Assembly (NCBI RefSeq): GCF_025263265.1 | Contig: NZ_CP079869.1 | Span: forward strand, 3,782,001 to 3,846,000 | From: Mycobacterium sp. SMC-4 | Lineage (GTDB): Bacteria; Actinomycetota; Actinomycetes; Mycobacteriales; Mycobacteriaceae | Direction of reading: 5' to 3' | Length of the DNA: 64,000 nt | In this document: piece after piece, positions 52,005 through 60,585 of the stretch | Numbering within the stretch: position 1 is the first letter of the stretch | Layout: the number at the start of each line of letters is the position of its first letter | Notes under the pieces: generated by a model | What the model saw: the letters and a program-made list of their open reading frames with translations, nothing else | What the model was told of the DNA's origin: nothing | The model's database searches: none | Made by a program: the position numbers and the translations under genes

Positions 52005-52613
52005 TCAGCTTCCTGCGATCCTCAAGCCGTACCTGTAGGTCGTCAGGTACTCGGTCAACGCGGCCGAACGGGCCGCTTTGTCCTCAGGCATTGTGATCAA
52101 CAGCGCGTAGAGACCGACGAGGAATGACACACCGCCGTGGACCACGTCGACCTCGGCCGGGATCTCGCCGCGCTCCTGCGCCCGCAGGAGTTCCTCGACC
52201 ATCGCCGTCACGAACGGGTGTGTCGCCCACTCCTCCGATGGCGGGCGTTTGGTGGTGAAGTGCAGCGCCAGAAAATCCTTGAACAGCCGGACACCGAGTC
52301 GACGTTCCAGCTTCACGAGCACCCGAAGAGCCTCGGCGAGCGTGTCACCCACGCCGTGCGGAGCCGCGACGAACCGCGCCAACTCGGCGGCCATCCGCTC
52401 CTCTTCCCGCTTCTCCAGTTCGACCAGGATGTGCTCCTTGGTCGGGAAATGAAAGAAGAAGGTGCCGTGGGCCACGCCTGCCGCGGACACGATCGCGCCG
52501 ACGTCGGCAGCCGCCATTCCGTCACGCTTGAACTCAGCTAGCGCAGCTCCCAGCAACCGCTCCCGTGTCTGCTGTCCTTTTCGAACACGTCGCGGTTTCA
52601 CGTTGAGAACCAT
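52005..52613 (-). CDS. TetR-family transcriptional regulator
   Basis: 202 residues. HTH region: QTRERLLGAALAEFKRDGMA, then ADVGAIVSAAGVAHGTFFFHFPTKEHILVEL (about residues 14-60). The FFHFPTKE recognition turn is standard. It is divergent from the membrane-protein/oxidase-subunit cluster at 52817-55274, and its promoter region contains CTGA-N6-TCAG (52672-52685), a weak dyad. Likely repressor of that cluster. C-terminal domain normal length. Confidence 0.9.
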   Translation of the reverse strand: MVLNVKPRRVRKGQQTRERLLGAALAEFKRDGMAAADVGAIVSAAGVAHGTFFFHFPTKEHILVELEKREEERMAAELARFVAAPHGVGDTLAEALRVLVKLERRLGVRLFKDFLALHFTTKRPPSEEWATHPFVTAMVEELLRAQERGEIPAEVDVVHGGVSFLVGLYALLITMPEDKAARSAALTEYLTTYRYGLRIAGS

Positions 52614-52816
52614 GGTTGTCCCTCTGCGGCCGGTGGGGCCCCAGCCCGCGCACCGACTCTAACCCATGAAACTGACTTCACTCAGAAATACTTTCCTTTT
52701 CGGTAGGGAGCAGATACCGTGCGTTCAAGCCCGAAGTGGCTGATTGACAGTCTGATCGACAACATTGAGCAGCTTCAACGATGGTTGCTGCGGCGATTTG
52801 ATCTGACTCAAGTCAA
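52614..52816. promoter_or_regulatory. Divergent promoter region with weak dyad and possible leader ORF
   Basis: 203 bases between the TetR start and the membrane-protein ATG. A/T-rich for this genome around 52665-52700 (ACTTCACTCAGAAATACTTT), where promoter elements are expected. The weak inverted repeat CTGA-N6-TCAG is at 52672-52685. A small reading frame begins at 52719. Confidence 0.4.
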
Positions 52817-52931
52817 ATGGAGGCGCAGGTGCAGATCCTCGAAGCCGTACAGGACGGACCGAAGGCGGGCAACATCAAAGCCCAGTGGGTCAGCCTGTGG
52901 ACGGGCCCGGCGGTCGGTTTGGTGCTGTTGA
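52719..52931 (+). CDS. Possible leader ORF overlapping the membrane-protein gene
   Basis: 70 codons from GTG at 52719, with TAGGGAG eight bases upstream, the best ribosome site in this region. The first 32 residues (WLIDSLIDNIEQLQRWLLRR) look like a real amphipathic helix, whereas the rest, overlapping the next gene out of frame, is Arg/Ser-rich like shadow sequence. The following ATG at 52817 has no ribosome site of its own, so translation of this frame could help start it. It might be spurious. Confidence 0.3.
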   Translation: MRSSPKWLIDSLIDNIEQLQRWLLRRFDLTQVKWRRRCRSSKPYRTDRRRATSKPSGSACGRARRSVWCC

Positions 52932-53599
52932 TCGCACTGGTGGCCTTCCCGGGTTTCCGGCCGCCGATGTCACCGCTCCTGGGCGCCGACGAGGTGGCGA
53001 CCTTCTACCAAGCGAACACCGCGTGGATTCGCTTCAGCCAGGTGACGTTCAACCTGTGTGGGATTCTGATTCTGCCGTTCTTCATGGTGATCGTGACGCA
53101 AATGAAGCGGATGAGTCAGAGTCATGTGCTGGCATACTGCTACCTGACCGCTGTGGTCAGCGGCGCCACCATCTTCGCCCTGTCCAACATCTTCTTTCTG
53201 GTGGCAGCTTTCCGCCCCGAACGCGACCCGAACCTTGTGATGCTGCTCAACGACCTGGCCTGGATCGTGTTCATCGCACCCGTTGGCATGGTGGTTGCCC
53301 AGTTCCTGCTGCTGGCGCTGGCCGTCTACCTGGACACCGGGCCCGGCGCGGTCTTTCCGCGGTGGGTCGGGCATTACTCGCTGGCCACTGCTGTGACCAT
53401 GGTGCCCGCCGCAGGTGCCGCAGTCATGCAGTCCGGACCGCTGGCTTGGGATGGATTGCTGGCCTTCTGGTTACGCAACGTAGCGTTCGCGGCATTTGTG
53501 GTGGTGATGTTTTTCGTGCTCCGAAAGGCTGTGCTACAGGAGGCCGCAGCCGACGGAGTCATCGCCAAGGCCGGTGACGACGGGATCGCGGCGGGATGA
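52817..53599 (+). CDS. Integral membrane protein, paralogue of the next gene
   Basis: 260 residues with about six hydrophobic segments (from GPAVGLVLLIALVAF near 31 to FAAFVVVMFFVLRK near 230). The upstream frame is closed at 52799, fixing the start near ATG 52817. It shares with the next gene an arrangement including QMKRMS, FRPERDPNLVMLLNDL and the final SGPLAWDGLLAFWLRN, so the two are tandem duplicates. No catalytic motif recognised. The stop overlaps the next start (53596). With downstream oxidase-like subunits it may form part of a membrane electron-transfer or transport complex; this is only by context. Confidence 0.8.
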   Translation: MEAQVQILEAVQDGPKAGNIKAQWVSLWTGPAVGLVLLIALVAFPGFRPPMSPLLGADEVATFYQANTAWIRFSQVTFNLCGILILPFFMVIVTQMKRMSQSHVLAYCYLTAVVSGATIFALSNIFFLVAAFRPERDPNLVMLLNDLAWIVFIAPVGMVVAQFLLLALAVYLDTGPGAVFPRWVGHYSLATAVTMVPAAGAAVMQSGPLAWDGLLAFWLRNVAFAAFVVVMFFVLRKAVLQEAAADGVIAKAGDDGIAAG

Positions 53600-54345
53600 G
53601 CGTCCTGACGCCCGGACGATCCTCGACCACGAATGAGCAGCCGGGCTCGGGCAGGTCCGACGTTCGTCTCGTCACCTGGTTCTTCCCCGCCTGGTACGGC
53701 GCCTTCGGCGTGATCATTTGCATCATGGCCCGCGTCACCCCGCCGCCGCGGCCCGACGTGAGCGCCCAGGACAAGGTGTCGTTCTTCGTCAGCAACGGAC
53801 TGACCATCCAGATCGGCTTCACTGTGCTGCTGATCTTGCTCGGCGGAGCCGCGGTGACCAACGGACTGGTCGCCTACCAGATGAAGCGAATGTCGGTCGG
53901 CTCTGCGTTCGCCTACGGTTACCTTGGCGCGATGAGCGTCGGTGCATTGCCAGGCTTCTTGCTCGTCGCGGTGTGTTTTCTGACCGCCACCTTCCGTCCC
54001 GAACGCGACCGGGAGATCGTCAGCCTACTCTACGACCTCGGGATGCTCTCGTACAACGGATCTTTGGGTTGCTTTTCGGCGGCCTACCTGGTTTTCGCCA
54101 TCGCCATCTTGTACGACAAGAACGAGATCTTCCCGAAATGGTTTGCCTACGTGACCATCTGGCAGATCATCACCGAAGTGATCGCAACTCAGATGTTCGT
54201 CTTCCAGTCAGGCCCCTTCGCCTGGAACGGTTCCTTGGCCTTCTGGTGGTCGGTGGTGGTGTTCTCCATATGGCTCGGTGCGTTGATCCTGCTGCTGAAG
54301 AAGGCCGCCGAGCGTGAACCCAGCGATGCGCCACCGGTGGACTGA
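53596..54345 (+). CDS. Integral membrane protein, paralogue of the preceding gene
   Basis: 249 residues, about six membrane segments. YQMKRMSVGSAFAYGYLGAM, FRPERDREIVSLLYDLGML and QSGPFAWNGSLAFWWSVVVF are shared with the previous protein. The N-terminal 30 residues are polar. ATG 53596 overlaps the previous stop by four bases; the oxidase-like subunit III gene follows after 15 bases. Function unknown. Confidence 0.8.
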   Translation: MSVLTPGRSSTTNEQPGSGRSDVRLVTWFFPAWYGAFGVIICIMARVTPPPRPDVSAQDKVSFFVSNGLTIQIGFTVLLILLGGAAVTNGLVAYQMKRMSVGSAFAYGYLGAMSVGALPGFLLVAVCFLTATFRPERDREIVSLLYDLGMLSYNGSLGCFSAAYLVFAIAILYDKNEIFPKWFAYVTIWQIITEVIATQMFVFQSGPFAWNGSLAFWWSVVVFSIWLGALILLLKKAAEREPSDAPPVD

Positions 54346-54360
54346 GATGCGGAAACTCTG

Positions 54361-54972
54361 ATGACACAACCGACGTCACGGTCTACGGACCCGCGCGACA
54401 AACCAAATCCGCCGCCGCGCAGACTGGCCGGACATCTCCCGGGCGACACGGACATGTGGGTCATGGTGCTCGGCGACATGGTGATCTTCGCCGGCTACTT
54501 CGTGGTCTACATGATCTACCGGACCATGAACTCCGCGGAGTTCATGGCCGCTCAGCAGCACCTCGACATCAATATCGGCGTGGTCAACACCGTCATCCTG
54601 TTGACCAGCTCCTGGTTCATGGCCCGCAGCGTGCTGTCCGCACGAGCAGGGGATCACCGACACGCCATCAAGATGGTTTACGCCGGCGGACTGGGCGGCG
54701 TCCTGTTCATCGTGTTCAAGTGCTCCGAGTGGTACGCCAAGATCTCTGCAGGCCACACCAACGCCGATCTGTTCTATTCGTTCTACTACGTCATCACTGG
54801 CGTCCATCTGGTTCACGTCCTGCTCGGGTTGATTGTGATGGGCGTGGTCATTCGCGAACTGCGCAATCCCGGTCGCCGCCGCGTGTCGATGGTGGAATCC
54901 GGTGCCGTGTACTGGCACATGGTCGATCTGCTCTGGGTCGTCATCTTCGGCCTGCTCTATGTACTGAGGTGA
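54361..54972 (+). CDS. Cytochrome c oxidase subunit III/NorE-like protein
   Basis: 203 residues with five hydrophobic segments. LAGHLPGDTDMWVMVLGDMV near residue 22, SSWFMARSV near 81, FYYVITGVHLVHVLLGLIVM near 141 and YWHMVDLLWVVIFGLLYVLR at the end are hallmark subunit III segments. The short form without the two extra N-terminal helices is like NorE of nitric-oxide reductase gene clusters. No subunit I or II gene is present nearby, so it may be an accessory to an oxidase encoded elsewhere or part of an unrecognised complex with the two preceding membrane proteins. Confidence 0.85.
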   Translation: MTQPTSRSTDPRDKPNPPPRRLAGHLPGDTDMWVMVLGDMVIFAGYFVVYMIYRTMNSAEFMAAQQHLDINIGVVNTVILLTSSWFMARSVLSARAGDHRHAIKMVYAGGLGGVLFIVFKCSEWYAKISAGHTNADLFYSFYYVITGVHLVHVLLGLIVMGVVIRELRNPGRRRVSMVESGAVYWHMVDLLWVVIFGLLYVLR

Positions 54973-54974
54973 AA

Positions 54975-55274
54975 ATGGCGACAGTTTCCGAATCCCGCCG
55001 CGGGCCCGTCACGCAGCGCGCGATCACCTGGGCGTGGGCACTGTTGGTGGCGATCACGCTCGGGACGTGGTGGCTGGCCCCGGCGCACTTCACTGAAACC
55101 GTCGAACCCAGCACCGCGATCACCGCGCTGGTATTGGCGTTGACCGCGGTGAAGAGCCGCCTGATCATGCAGTACTTCAAGGAGATCCGCACCGCGCCCC
55201 GGTGGCTGCGGCGGGCGACCGACGGGTGGCTGGCCGTGCTGACCGCGGCAGTGTTCGTGATCTACCTGTTCTGA
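54975..55274 (+). CDS. Cytochrome oxidase subunit IV family (COX4_pro/NorF-like) protein
   Basis: 99 residues from ATG at 54975, two bases after the subunit III gene. Three hydrophobic segments (TWAWALLVAITLGTWWL, TAITALVLALTAVKSRLIMQ, WLAVLTAAVFVIYLF). ALTAVKSRLIMQYFKEIRTAP is the family signature. Usually a small accessory subunit partnered with subunit III. Last gene of the TetR-controlled cluster; a hairpin follows at 55302. Confidence 0.85.
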   Translation: MATVSESRRGPVTQRAITWAWALLVAITLGTWWLAPAHFTETVEPSTAITALVLALTAVKSRLIMQYFKEIRTAPRWLRRATDGWLAVLTAAVFVIYLF

Positions 55275-55301
55275 GGCAGCGTCGCACGGCGACGAACTGC
55301 T

Positions 55302-55320
55302 CCCATTGCGGGTCAATGGG
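55302..55320 (+). terminator. Hairpin after the oxidase-like cluster
   Basis: CCCATTG-CGGGT-CAATGGG: a 7-bp perfect stem with a 5-base loop, 28 bases after the subunit IV stop. No U-run. A smaller GTCGC-ACG-GCGAC hairpin precedes it at 55281-55293. Confidence 0.5.
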
Positions 55321-55357
55321 TATCACCAGGCCGGTCTCCCCACCGCACCCTGCCACT

Positions 55358-55381
55358 CGTTCGGTGTGGAGAAACCGAACG
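55358..55381 (-). terminator. Terminator hairpin of the tRNA-Leu gene
   Basis: CGTTCGGT-N8-ACCGAACG, an 8-bp perfect stem beginning 17 bases after the 3' end of the tRNA on the minus strand. Confidence 0.65.
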
Positions 55382-55397
55382 GGGCACGGTGATCGAG

Positions 55398-55481
55398 TGC
55401 GGGCGGTGGGACTCGAACCCACACGTTCTTTCGAACACGGGCACCTAAAGCCCGCGCGTATACCAATTTCGCCACGCCCGC
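55398..55481 (-). tRNA. tRNA-Leu (anticodon UAG)
   Basis: 84 bases fold into a class II tRNA: acceptor GCGGGCG/CGCCCGC, anticodon stem CGGGC/GCCCG around the loop TTTAGGT (anticodon UAG, reading CUA), a long variable arm GTTC-GAAA-GAAC, and T arm GTGGG-TTCGAGT-CCCAC. The discriminator is A and no CCA is encoded. It is the only RNA gene seen, and fills the 344-base gap between 55274 and 55619 with two hairpins; no sign of an integrated element at its 3' end. Confidence 0.97.
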
Positions 55482-55618
55482 AGTGACGGCGATCGTACCA
55501 ACCTCGACGTGCCGCACTGCGTCCCGAAGGTCGCGCGTGAGTGTCGGCGAGCACGCAGCCACGACCGCCAGGATGGACGAGTTCATCGCATCCAACGATG
55601 TCGCGGTACCGTTGAAGG

Positions 55619-55990
55619 GTGTCCACTACGCGGCGTAGGAGGCCGGCGCTCATCCTGTTGGTGACCGCCGCAGCTGCTGGCTGCCTGGCGTTGGCGTGGT
55701 GGCAGTGGGTGCGCTTCGAATCCAGCTCGGGCAGTTTTCAGAACCTGGGCTACGCGTTGCAGTGGCCGCTGTTCGCCGGATTCTGCGTGTACGCCTACTA
55801 CAAGTTCGTCCGGTATGAAGACGCACCACCGCAGCCGTCGGACCGGCAGGCTGTCACTGAGATCCCCACCGGTCTGTTGCCCGAACGACCCACCGCCGCC
55901 CGCGTAGCCGATGACGATGCCACTCTGCGCGAGTACAACGCGTACCTGGCCGCGCTCGCAGAAGCCGACCACCGCAACTCTCGCAACTGA
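55619..55990 (+). CDS. lprD: LprD-like membrane/lipoprotein (Rv1343c-like)
   Basis: 123 residues from GTG at 55619. A hydrophobic N-terminal segment (ALILLVTAAAAGCLALAWW, about 9-27) contains AAGC, a marginal lipobox; a second hydrophobic part (LQWPLFAGFCVYAYYKFV) follows, then a polar C-terminus. Position next to the DUF3817 gene, close to rdgB and rph, equals M. tuberculosis lprD (Rv1343c), the basis for the symbol. With two hydrophobic stretches an integral membrane protein is as likely as a lipoprotein. Function not known. Confidence 0.7.
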   Translation: MSTTRRRRPALILLVTAAAAGCLALAWWQWVRFESSSGSFQNLGYALQWPLFAGFCVYAYYKFVRYEDAPPQPSDRQAVTEIPTGLLPERPTAARVADDDATLREYNAYLAALAEADHRNSRN

Positions 55991-56047
55991 CCGAGACGTG
56001 AAGACGACCCAGACACCGAGAATTCAGGAAACGACAGGAACCGGTAC

Positions 56048-56428
56048 GTGACCGCACCCAACTCGCCCGCTCCCCTGATCCCCGTCGAAACCATCCGCAA
56101 GGCACTGCTCGGCTACCGCGTGCTGGCTTGGGCAACCGGCGTCTGGCTCATCGCGCTCTGCTACGAGATGGTGATGAAGTACGGGTTCGGTGACGACTCG
56201 TTGGGCTGGATCGCCGTCGTACACGGATGGGTGTATTTCGTCTACCTGCTGTTCACCGCGAACCTGGCGGTCAAGGTCCGTTGGCCCATCGCCAAGACCG
56301 TGGGCGTGCTGCTGGCCGGCACCGTCCCGCTGGTCGGCATAGTCGTCGAGAACATTCAGACCCAGAAGATCAAAGAGCAGTTCGGGCTCGACGGCGCCGC
56401 TGCACCGAACCCACACGATGGCCCCTGA
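56048..56428 (+). CDS. DUF3817 integral membrane protein (Rv1342c-like)
   Basis: 126 residues from GTG at 56048. Three hydrophobic segments (LAWATGVWLIALCYEMVM, WIAVVHGWVYFVYLLFTANL, IAKTVGVLLAGTVPLVGIVV) and the conserved HG-x-V-Y and P-L-V-x-I-x-V-E-N elements of DUF3817. Corresponds to Rv1342c by position and length. Its 3' end overlaps the acyltransferase start by 11 bases. Function unknown. Confidence 0.85.
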   Translation: MTAPNSPAPLIPVETIRKALLGYRVLAWATGVWLIALCYEMVMKYGFGDDSLGWIAVVHGWVYFVYLLFTANLAVKVRWPIAKTVGVLLAGTVPLVGIVVENIQTQKIKEQFGLDGAAAPNPHDGP

Positions 56429-57620
56429 TACTCGCGACCCTTCCCTGACCGGCCTGCGGGCCGTCGCCGCCCTGCTCGTCGTCGCCACCCACGCGGCGTT
56501 TGCCACCGGCTACCTCAACCACGGTTATCTGGGCGCGATCTACGCCCGCCTGGAGGTCGGCGTCGCGATCTTCTTCGCGCTGTCCGGCTTCCTGCTGTTC
56601 CGTCCGTGGGTCCGTGCCGCCGTCGAGGAGACGTCGCCGCCACGGACGCGCAGGTATGCACGGCGCCGGGTGCGCAGAATCGTGCCGGCCTATGTGGCGA
56701 CGATCCTGATCACCTTCACCATCTACCTGTACTTCACCCCCGGCCCCAACCCCGGCCAGAGCTGGCACGGTCTGCTGCGCTATCTCACCTTCACTCACAT
56801 CTACACCGACAACTACCTCACGTCGCTGCTGCACACCGGCCTGTCACAGATGTGGAGCCTCGCGGTCGAGGTCAGCTTTTATGCGCTGTTACCGGCGTTG
56901 GCCTACCTGGTGGTGGGTGCCCGCTGGCGGCCGCGGCGCACGCTGATCCTGCTGATGTCGCTCACCCTGATCACTCCCGCCTGGCTGATGGTGGGGGCCA
57001 CCACCGAGCTGCTGCCCAACTCGGCCGGGATGTGGTTGCCCGGTCATTTCGCATGCTTCACCGGCGGGATGATGCTGGCGGTGCTGCAACCCCTCGGCGC
57101 CCGCTGCCCGGCCGCAATCGCCGTCCCGCTCGCGCTCGCGGCATTCCTCGTGGTTGCCACACCGCTGGGCGGCGCGATATTCGGACCGGATCCGTTCTGG
57201 GTTCCGACGGTGAAAGCGATGTTGTTCGCCGTCGTTGCCACCTTTGCCCTGGCACCCCTGGTACTCGGCGGAGACAACATCTTGCGGCGGCTGCTGGGCA
57301 GCCGACCTGCGGTGTGGCTGGGCGAGATCTCCTACGAAATCTTCTTGCTGCACGTCGTCATCATGGCGCTGGTGATGGAACTGGTGCTGCAGTGGCCGCT
57401 GTTCACCGGCTCGATGCCCGGACTGATCGCCGCGACGCTGGCCGGGACGATCCCGGCGGCGTGGCTGCTGCACCGGCTGACGATGCCTCAGCCCAGCGCC
57501 CGCAGCGACGGCAGCAACTCCGCCAGCGCCCGTGCCCGATGGGAAGCCGCGTCCTTCTCGTCCGGTGTCAGTTCGGCGGCGGTCCGGTCCGAGCCGCTCG
57601 GCAGGAACACCGGGTCGTAG
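56418..57620 (+). CDS. Acyltransferase-3 (OafA-like) membrane protein
   Basis: 400 residues. LTGLRAVAALLVVATHAAFA (about 10-29) with the invariant R and H, GVAIFFALSGFLLFRPWV near 48, RRYARRRVRRIVPAYVA near 77, and WSLAVEVSFYALLPAL near 142 define the family. Ten or so membrane segments. These enzymes O-acylate cell-envelope sugars or lipids. It is inserted between the Rv1342c- and Rv1341-like genes, where I do not recall a gene in M. tuberculosis. The last 45 residues are polar and coded antisense to the end of rdgB, a 133-base convergent overlap. Confidence 0.85.
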   Translation: MAPDTRDPSLTGLRAVAALLVVATHAAFATGYLNHGYLGAIYARLEVGVAIFFALSGFLLFRPWVRAAVEETSPPRTRRYARRRVRRIVPAYVATILITFTIYLYFTPGPNPGQSWHGLLRYLTFTHIYTDNYLTSLLHTGLSQMWSLAVEVSFYALLPALAYLVVGARWRPRRTLILLMSLTLITPAWLMVGATTELLPNSAGMWLPGHFACFTGGMMLAVLQPLGARCPAAIAVPLALAAFLVVATPLGGAIFGPDPFWVPTVKAMLFAVVATFALAPLVLGGDNILRRLLGSRPAVWLGEISYEIFLLHVVIMALVMELVLQWPLFTGSMPGLIAATLAGTIPAAWLLHRLTMPQPSARSDGSNSASARARWEAASFSSGVSSAAVRSEPLGRNTGS

Positions 57621-58096
57621 CCGAACCCGCCCTCGCCGCGCGGTGAACGCGTGATCGTGCCGGCCCACTCCCCGCGGACCACCGCGCAGTCCGCCTCGGC
57701 CGGCCCATAGACCAACGCGCACGCTGAGACGAAGGCCGCACCCCGGCGCTCATCGGGCACATCCCCCAGCTGGGCCAGCAACAGCGCAGTATTGGCGGCG
57801 TCGTCACCGTGCCGTCCGGCCCACCGGGCGCTGAGCACGCCGGGCATCCCGTTCAGGGCGTCGACCGCCAGGCCGGAATCATCGGCCACAACCGGGATGC
57901 CCGTCGCGGCGAACGCATCGCGAGCCTTGGCCAGCGCGTTGTCCTCGAAGGTCGCACCGGTTTCGGGCGCCTCGTCGAACGGCGCCACGTCTTCGAGCGA
58001 CAGCAATCGCACCCCGACCAGTCCGGCCCCGTCGAGAACCCGCTGAAGTTCGGCCAGCTTCTTGCGGTTACGTGAGGCGACAAGCAATTGCGGCAA
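57488..58096 (-). CDS. rdgB: RdgB/HAM1 non-canonical purine NTP pyrophosphatase
   Basis: 202 residues, hydrolyses dITP, XTP and ITP to monophosphates, keeping damaged purines out of nucleic acids. LLVASRNRKKLAELQRVLD at the start, TFEDNALAKA near 57, VADDSGL near 77 and the late GFGYDPVFLP and SHRARAL blocks are standard. Only a TTG at 58096 starts the frame at the right place. Follows rph by 14 bases as in M. tuberculosis (Rv1341). Its end overlaps the convergent acyltransferase. Confidence 0.95.
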   Translation of the reverse strand: MPQLLVASRNRKKLAELQRVLDGAGLVGVRLLSLEDVAPFDEAPETGATFEDNALAKARDAFAATGIPVVADDSGLAVDALNGMPGVLSARWAGRHGDDAANTALLLAQLGDVPDERRGAAFVSACALVYGPAEADCAVVRGEWAGTITRSPRGEGGFGYDPVFLPSGSDRTAAELTPDEKDAASHRARALAELLPSLRALG

Positions 58097-58110
58097 CGCG
58101 CTTGGCCCCG

Positions 58111-58893
58111 TCAGCTTCCGAATGCCTTCTTCGGCGGCTCTCCGGACTCCGGAAGAACACCCGGGTAGGGCAACTCCAGCGCGGTGCGCTGCACGTCGAA
58201 CAACTCGTCGCAGGCTGCCATCGCCGCGTCGAGCATCTTGTCGAGCGTGGATCGCGGGAACGTCGCTCCCTCGCCGGTTCCCTGGATCTCGACCAAGGTT
58301 CCGGTGTCGGTGGCGACCACATTCATGTCGACCTCGGCGCGCGAATCCTCGGTGTAGGGCAGGTCGACGCGAATGCGTCCGTCCACCACGCCGACACTGA
58401 CCGCGGCGATCGCGCAGGACAGGGGACGGGGGTCGGACAGCCGGCCCGCCGCAGCGAGGTAGGTCACCGCATCGGCCAGCGCAACATAGGCGCCGGTGAT
58501 CGCCGCGGTACGGGTGCCACCGTCGGCCTGCAGTACATCGCAGTCGATGGCGATGGTGTTCTCCCCCAGCGCGGCCAGATCGATGCAGGCCCGCAACGAC
58601 CTGCCGACCAGCCGGCTGATCTCCTGGGTCCGTCCACCGACCCGACCCTTCACCGATTCGCGATCCGAGCGGTCGTGGGTGGCCGCGGGCAGCATCGCAT
58701 ATTCGGCGGTCAACCAGCCCTGACCTGAACCTTTACGCCAGCGCGGCACGCCCTCGGTGACGCTGGCGGTGCACATCACCCGGGTCTCACCGAACTCGAC
58801 CAGCACCGAGCCGGCAGGATGAGTGGTGAAACCACGGGTGATCGTGACCGGCCGCAGCTCGTCGTCCTGGCGGCCGTCTTCTCGTCTGGACAC
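58111..58893 (-). CDS. rph: Ribonuclease PH
   Basis: 260 residues, a phosphate-dependent 3'-5' exoribonuclease that trims tRNA 3' ends. [20 protein letters not shown] near the start, [11 protein letters not shown] near 60, [19 protein letters not shown] and [20 protein letters not shown] near 117 are diagnostic; the C-terminal [20 protein letters not shown] is complete. GTG start at 58893, nine bases after the upstream phosphodiesterase stop. Position equals Rv1340. Confidence 0.97.
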   Translation of the reverse strand: MSRREDGRQDDELRPVTITRGFTTHPAGSVLVEFGETRVMCTASVTEGVPRWRKGSGQGWLTAEYAMLPAATHDRSDRESVKGRVGGRTQEISRLVGRSLRACIDLAALGENTIAIDCDVLQADGGTRTAAITGAYVALADAVTYLAAAGRLSDPRPLSCAIAAVSVGVVDGRIRVDLPYTEDSRAEVDMNVVATDTGTLVEIQGTGEGATFPRSTLDKMLDAAMAACDELFDVQRTALELPYPGVLPESGEPPKKAFGS

Positions 58894-58902
58894 GGCCCAA
58901 CC

Positions 58903-59697
58903 CTAGCGGGTTGTCTCGCGCGCTCCCGCGGCCGCAACCTCGAAAGTCTCGTTGCAGACGACCGCATGAACCGGTCCGTCGAATTCAGCTTTGGCCTCGC
59001 TGATGACGTCCTCGCGCGACGTCCACGGCGGGATATGCGTCAGCAGCAGCTCGGAGACTCCGGCGTTGGCGGCCGCGCGACCGGCTTCGGTCCCCGACAG
59101 GTGCAACCGCGGCGGCCGGTCCGGTGAGTGTGTCCATGACGCCTCACAGAGGAACACGTCCGCGTCACGAGCCAGGTCGATGAGCGCGTCGCAGTAGCCC
59201 GTGTCACCGCTGTAGACGAACGTCGCACCGGACGGGTCGGTGATCCGCATGCCGTAGGACTCGGTGGGATGGCACACCAGGCGTGGGACGATGGTCAACG
59301 ATCCGATGTCGACGGGTTCGTTGTCCACCCAGTGCCGAATGTCGAAGATGTCGGTGATGTCGTCGACCTCACCGCCCTCCGGGGAGGACGCCGCACCCAG
59401 CCGCGCCCAGGTATTGGCCGGGCCGTAGATCATTCCGCGCTGCGGCGCCGGAATCGGGTGGTAACGCCGCCACACAAACAAACCCGGCAAATCCAGACAG
59501 TGGTCGGCGTGCAGATGCGACAGCAGCACGTGCACTGCATTCGGGTCGGCGTGGCGTTGCAGCGCACCGAGTACACCCCCGCCGAAGTCCAGGACCAGCG
59601 GCGGTGTGTCCGGCGCGGTGACGAGATACCCCGACGCAGGCGAATCTGGGCCGACCACACTGCCGGAGCAACCCAGTACGGTGATTCGCACGCCCAC
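58903..59697 (-). CDS. Metallo-beta-lactamase-fold cyclic nucleotide phosphodiesterase-like protein (Rv1339-like)
   Basis: 264 residues. The metal motif HLHADH is at about residues 61-66, with the preceding VLDFGGGVLG; further ligands are H in LVCHPTESYG, D in YSGDTGYCD and H in LLTHIPPW. M. tuberculosis Rv1339, in the same place between murI and rph, has been shown to be an atypical cAMP phosphodiesterase; members are otherwise labelled RNase Z- or arylsulfatase-like. Together with the membrane cyclase at 40605 it could take part in cAMP turnover. Confidence 0.9.
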   Translation of the reverse strand: MGVRITVLGCSGSVVGPDSPASGYLVTAPDTPPLVLDFGGGVLGALQRHADPNAVHVLLSHLHADHCLDLPGLFVWRRYHPIPAPQRGMIYGPANTWARLGAASSPEGGEVDDITDIFDIRHWVDNEPVDIGSLTIVPRLVCHPTESYGMRITDPSGATFVYSGDTGYCDALIDLARDADVFLCEASWTHSPDRPPRLHLSGTEAGRAAANAGVSELLLTHIPPWTSREDVISEAKAEFDGPVHAVVCNETFEVAAAGARETTR

Positions 59698-59758
59698 TAG
59701 CTTGCCATGCCCGCTGCGTCTCTGGCGAAAACCCCGACGCTTTGGACAACGGAGATCA

Positions 59759-60585
59759 CTACTGCATGCGAACGTGACGCTGGACTGGGCGCACCCCGTC
59801 CAGGGTCGGCCCGAGGAATCGCGCCGCCAACGCGGTGAAGGCGGTGGGATCTCCGGTGGCCTCGAACACCCGTTGCGGCCGTGAACCGTCGCCCGGATGG
59901 GGTCGGAGCAAATCGCGCTCGGTCAAGACGCGCAGCAGATCCTTGGCCGTCTCCTCGGCGCTGGACACCAGCGTCACGCCGTCTCCCATCACGAGTTGGA
60001 TCAGCCCCGACAACATCGGATAGTGCGTGCAGCCCAGGACCAGGGTGTCCACCCCGGCGCGCTGCAGCGGCTCCAGGTAACCCTCGGCCAGACCGAGCAC
60101 CTGCCGGCCGCTGGTCACGCCGCGCTCGACAAAGTCGACGAAGCGCGGACACGCCACACCGAAGACCTCGATGTCACGCGCCGCCGCGAAGGTGTCCTGG
60201 TATGCGCCCGACGCGATGGTCGCTTCGGTACCGATGACCCCGATGCGCCCGTTGCGAGTGGTCGCGACGGCGCGGCGAACGGCGGGCAAAATCACCTCGA
60301 CCACCGGTATCGGCGCATAACGTTCCCGGGCATCGCGCAGGCAGGCCGACGACGCGGAGTTGCAGGCGATCACCAGCGCCTTGATGTCCCGACCGGCCAG
60401 GTCGTCACCGATGGACAGTGCATGGGCGCGAATCTCGGGGATGGTCAGCGGACCATAAGGCCCGTTGCCGGTGTCACCGATGTAGACGATGTCCTCGTCG
60501 GGAAGCTGGTCGATGACCGCGCGGGCAACCGTCAGTCCACCCACCCCGGAGTCGAAGATCCCGATCGGGCGCAGCGCCTCCACGC

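Noticed and set aside
55398..55481. Attachment site of an integrated element in the tRNA-Leu gene
   Set aside because: No integrase and no second copy of the tRNA 3' end were seen; the genes on the right follow the conserved chromosomal order.
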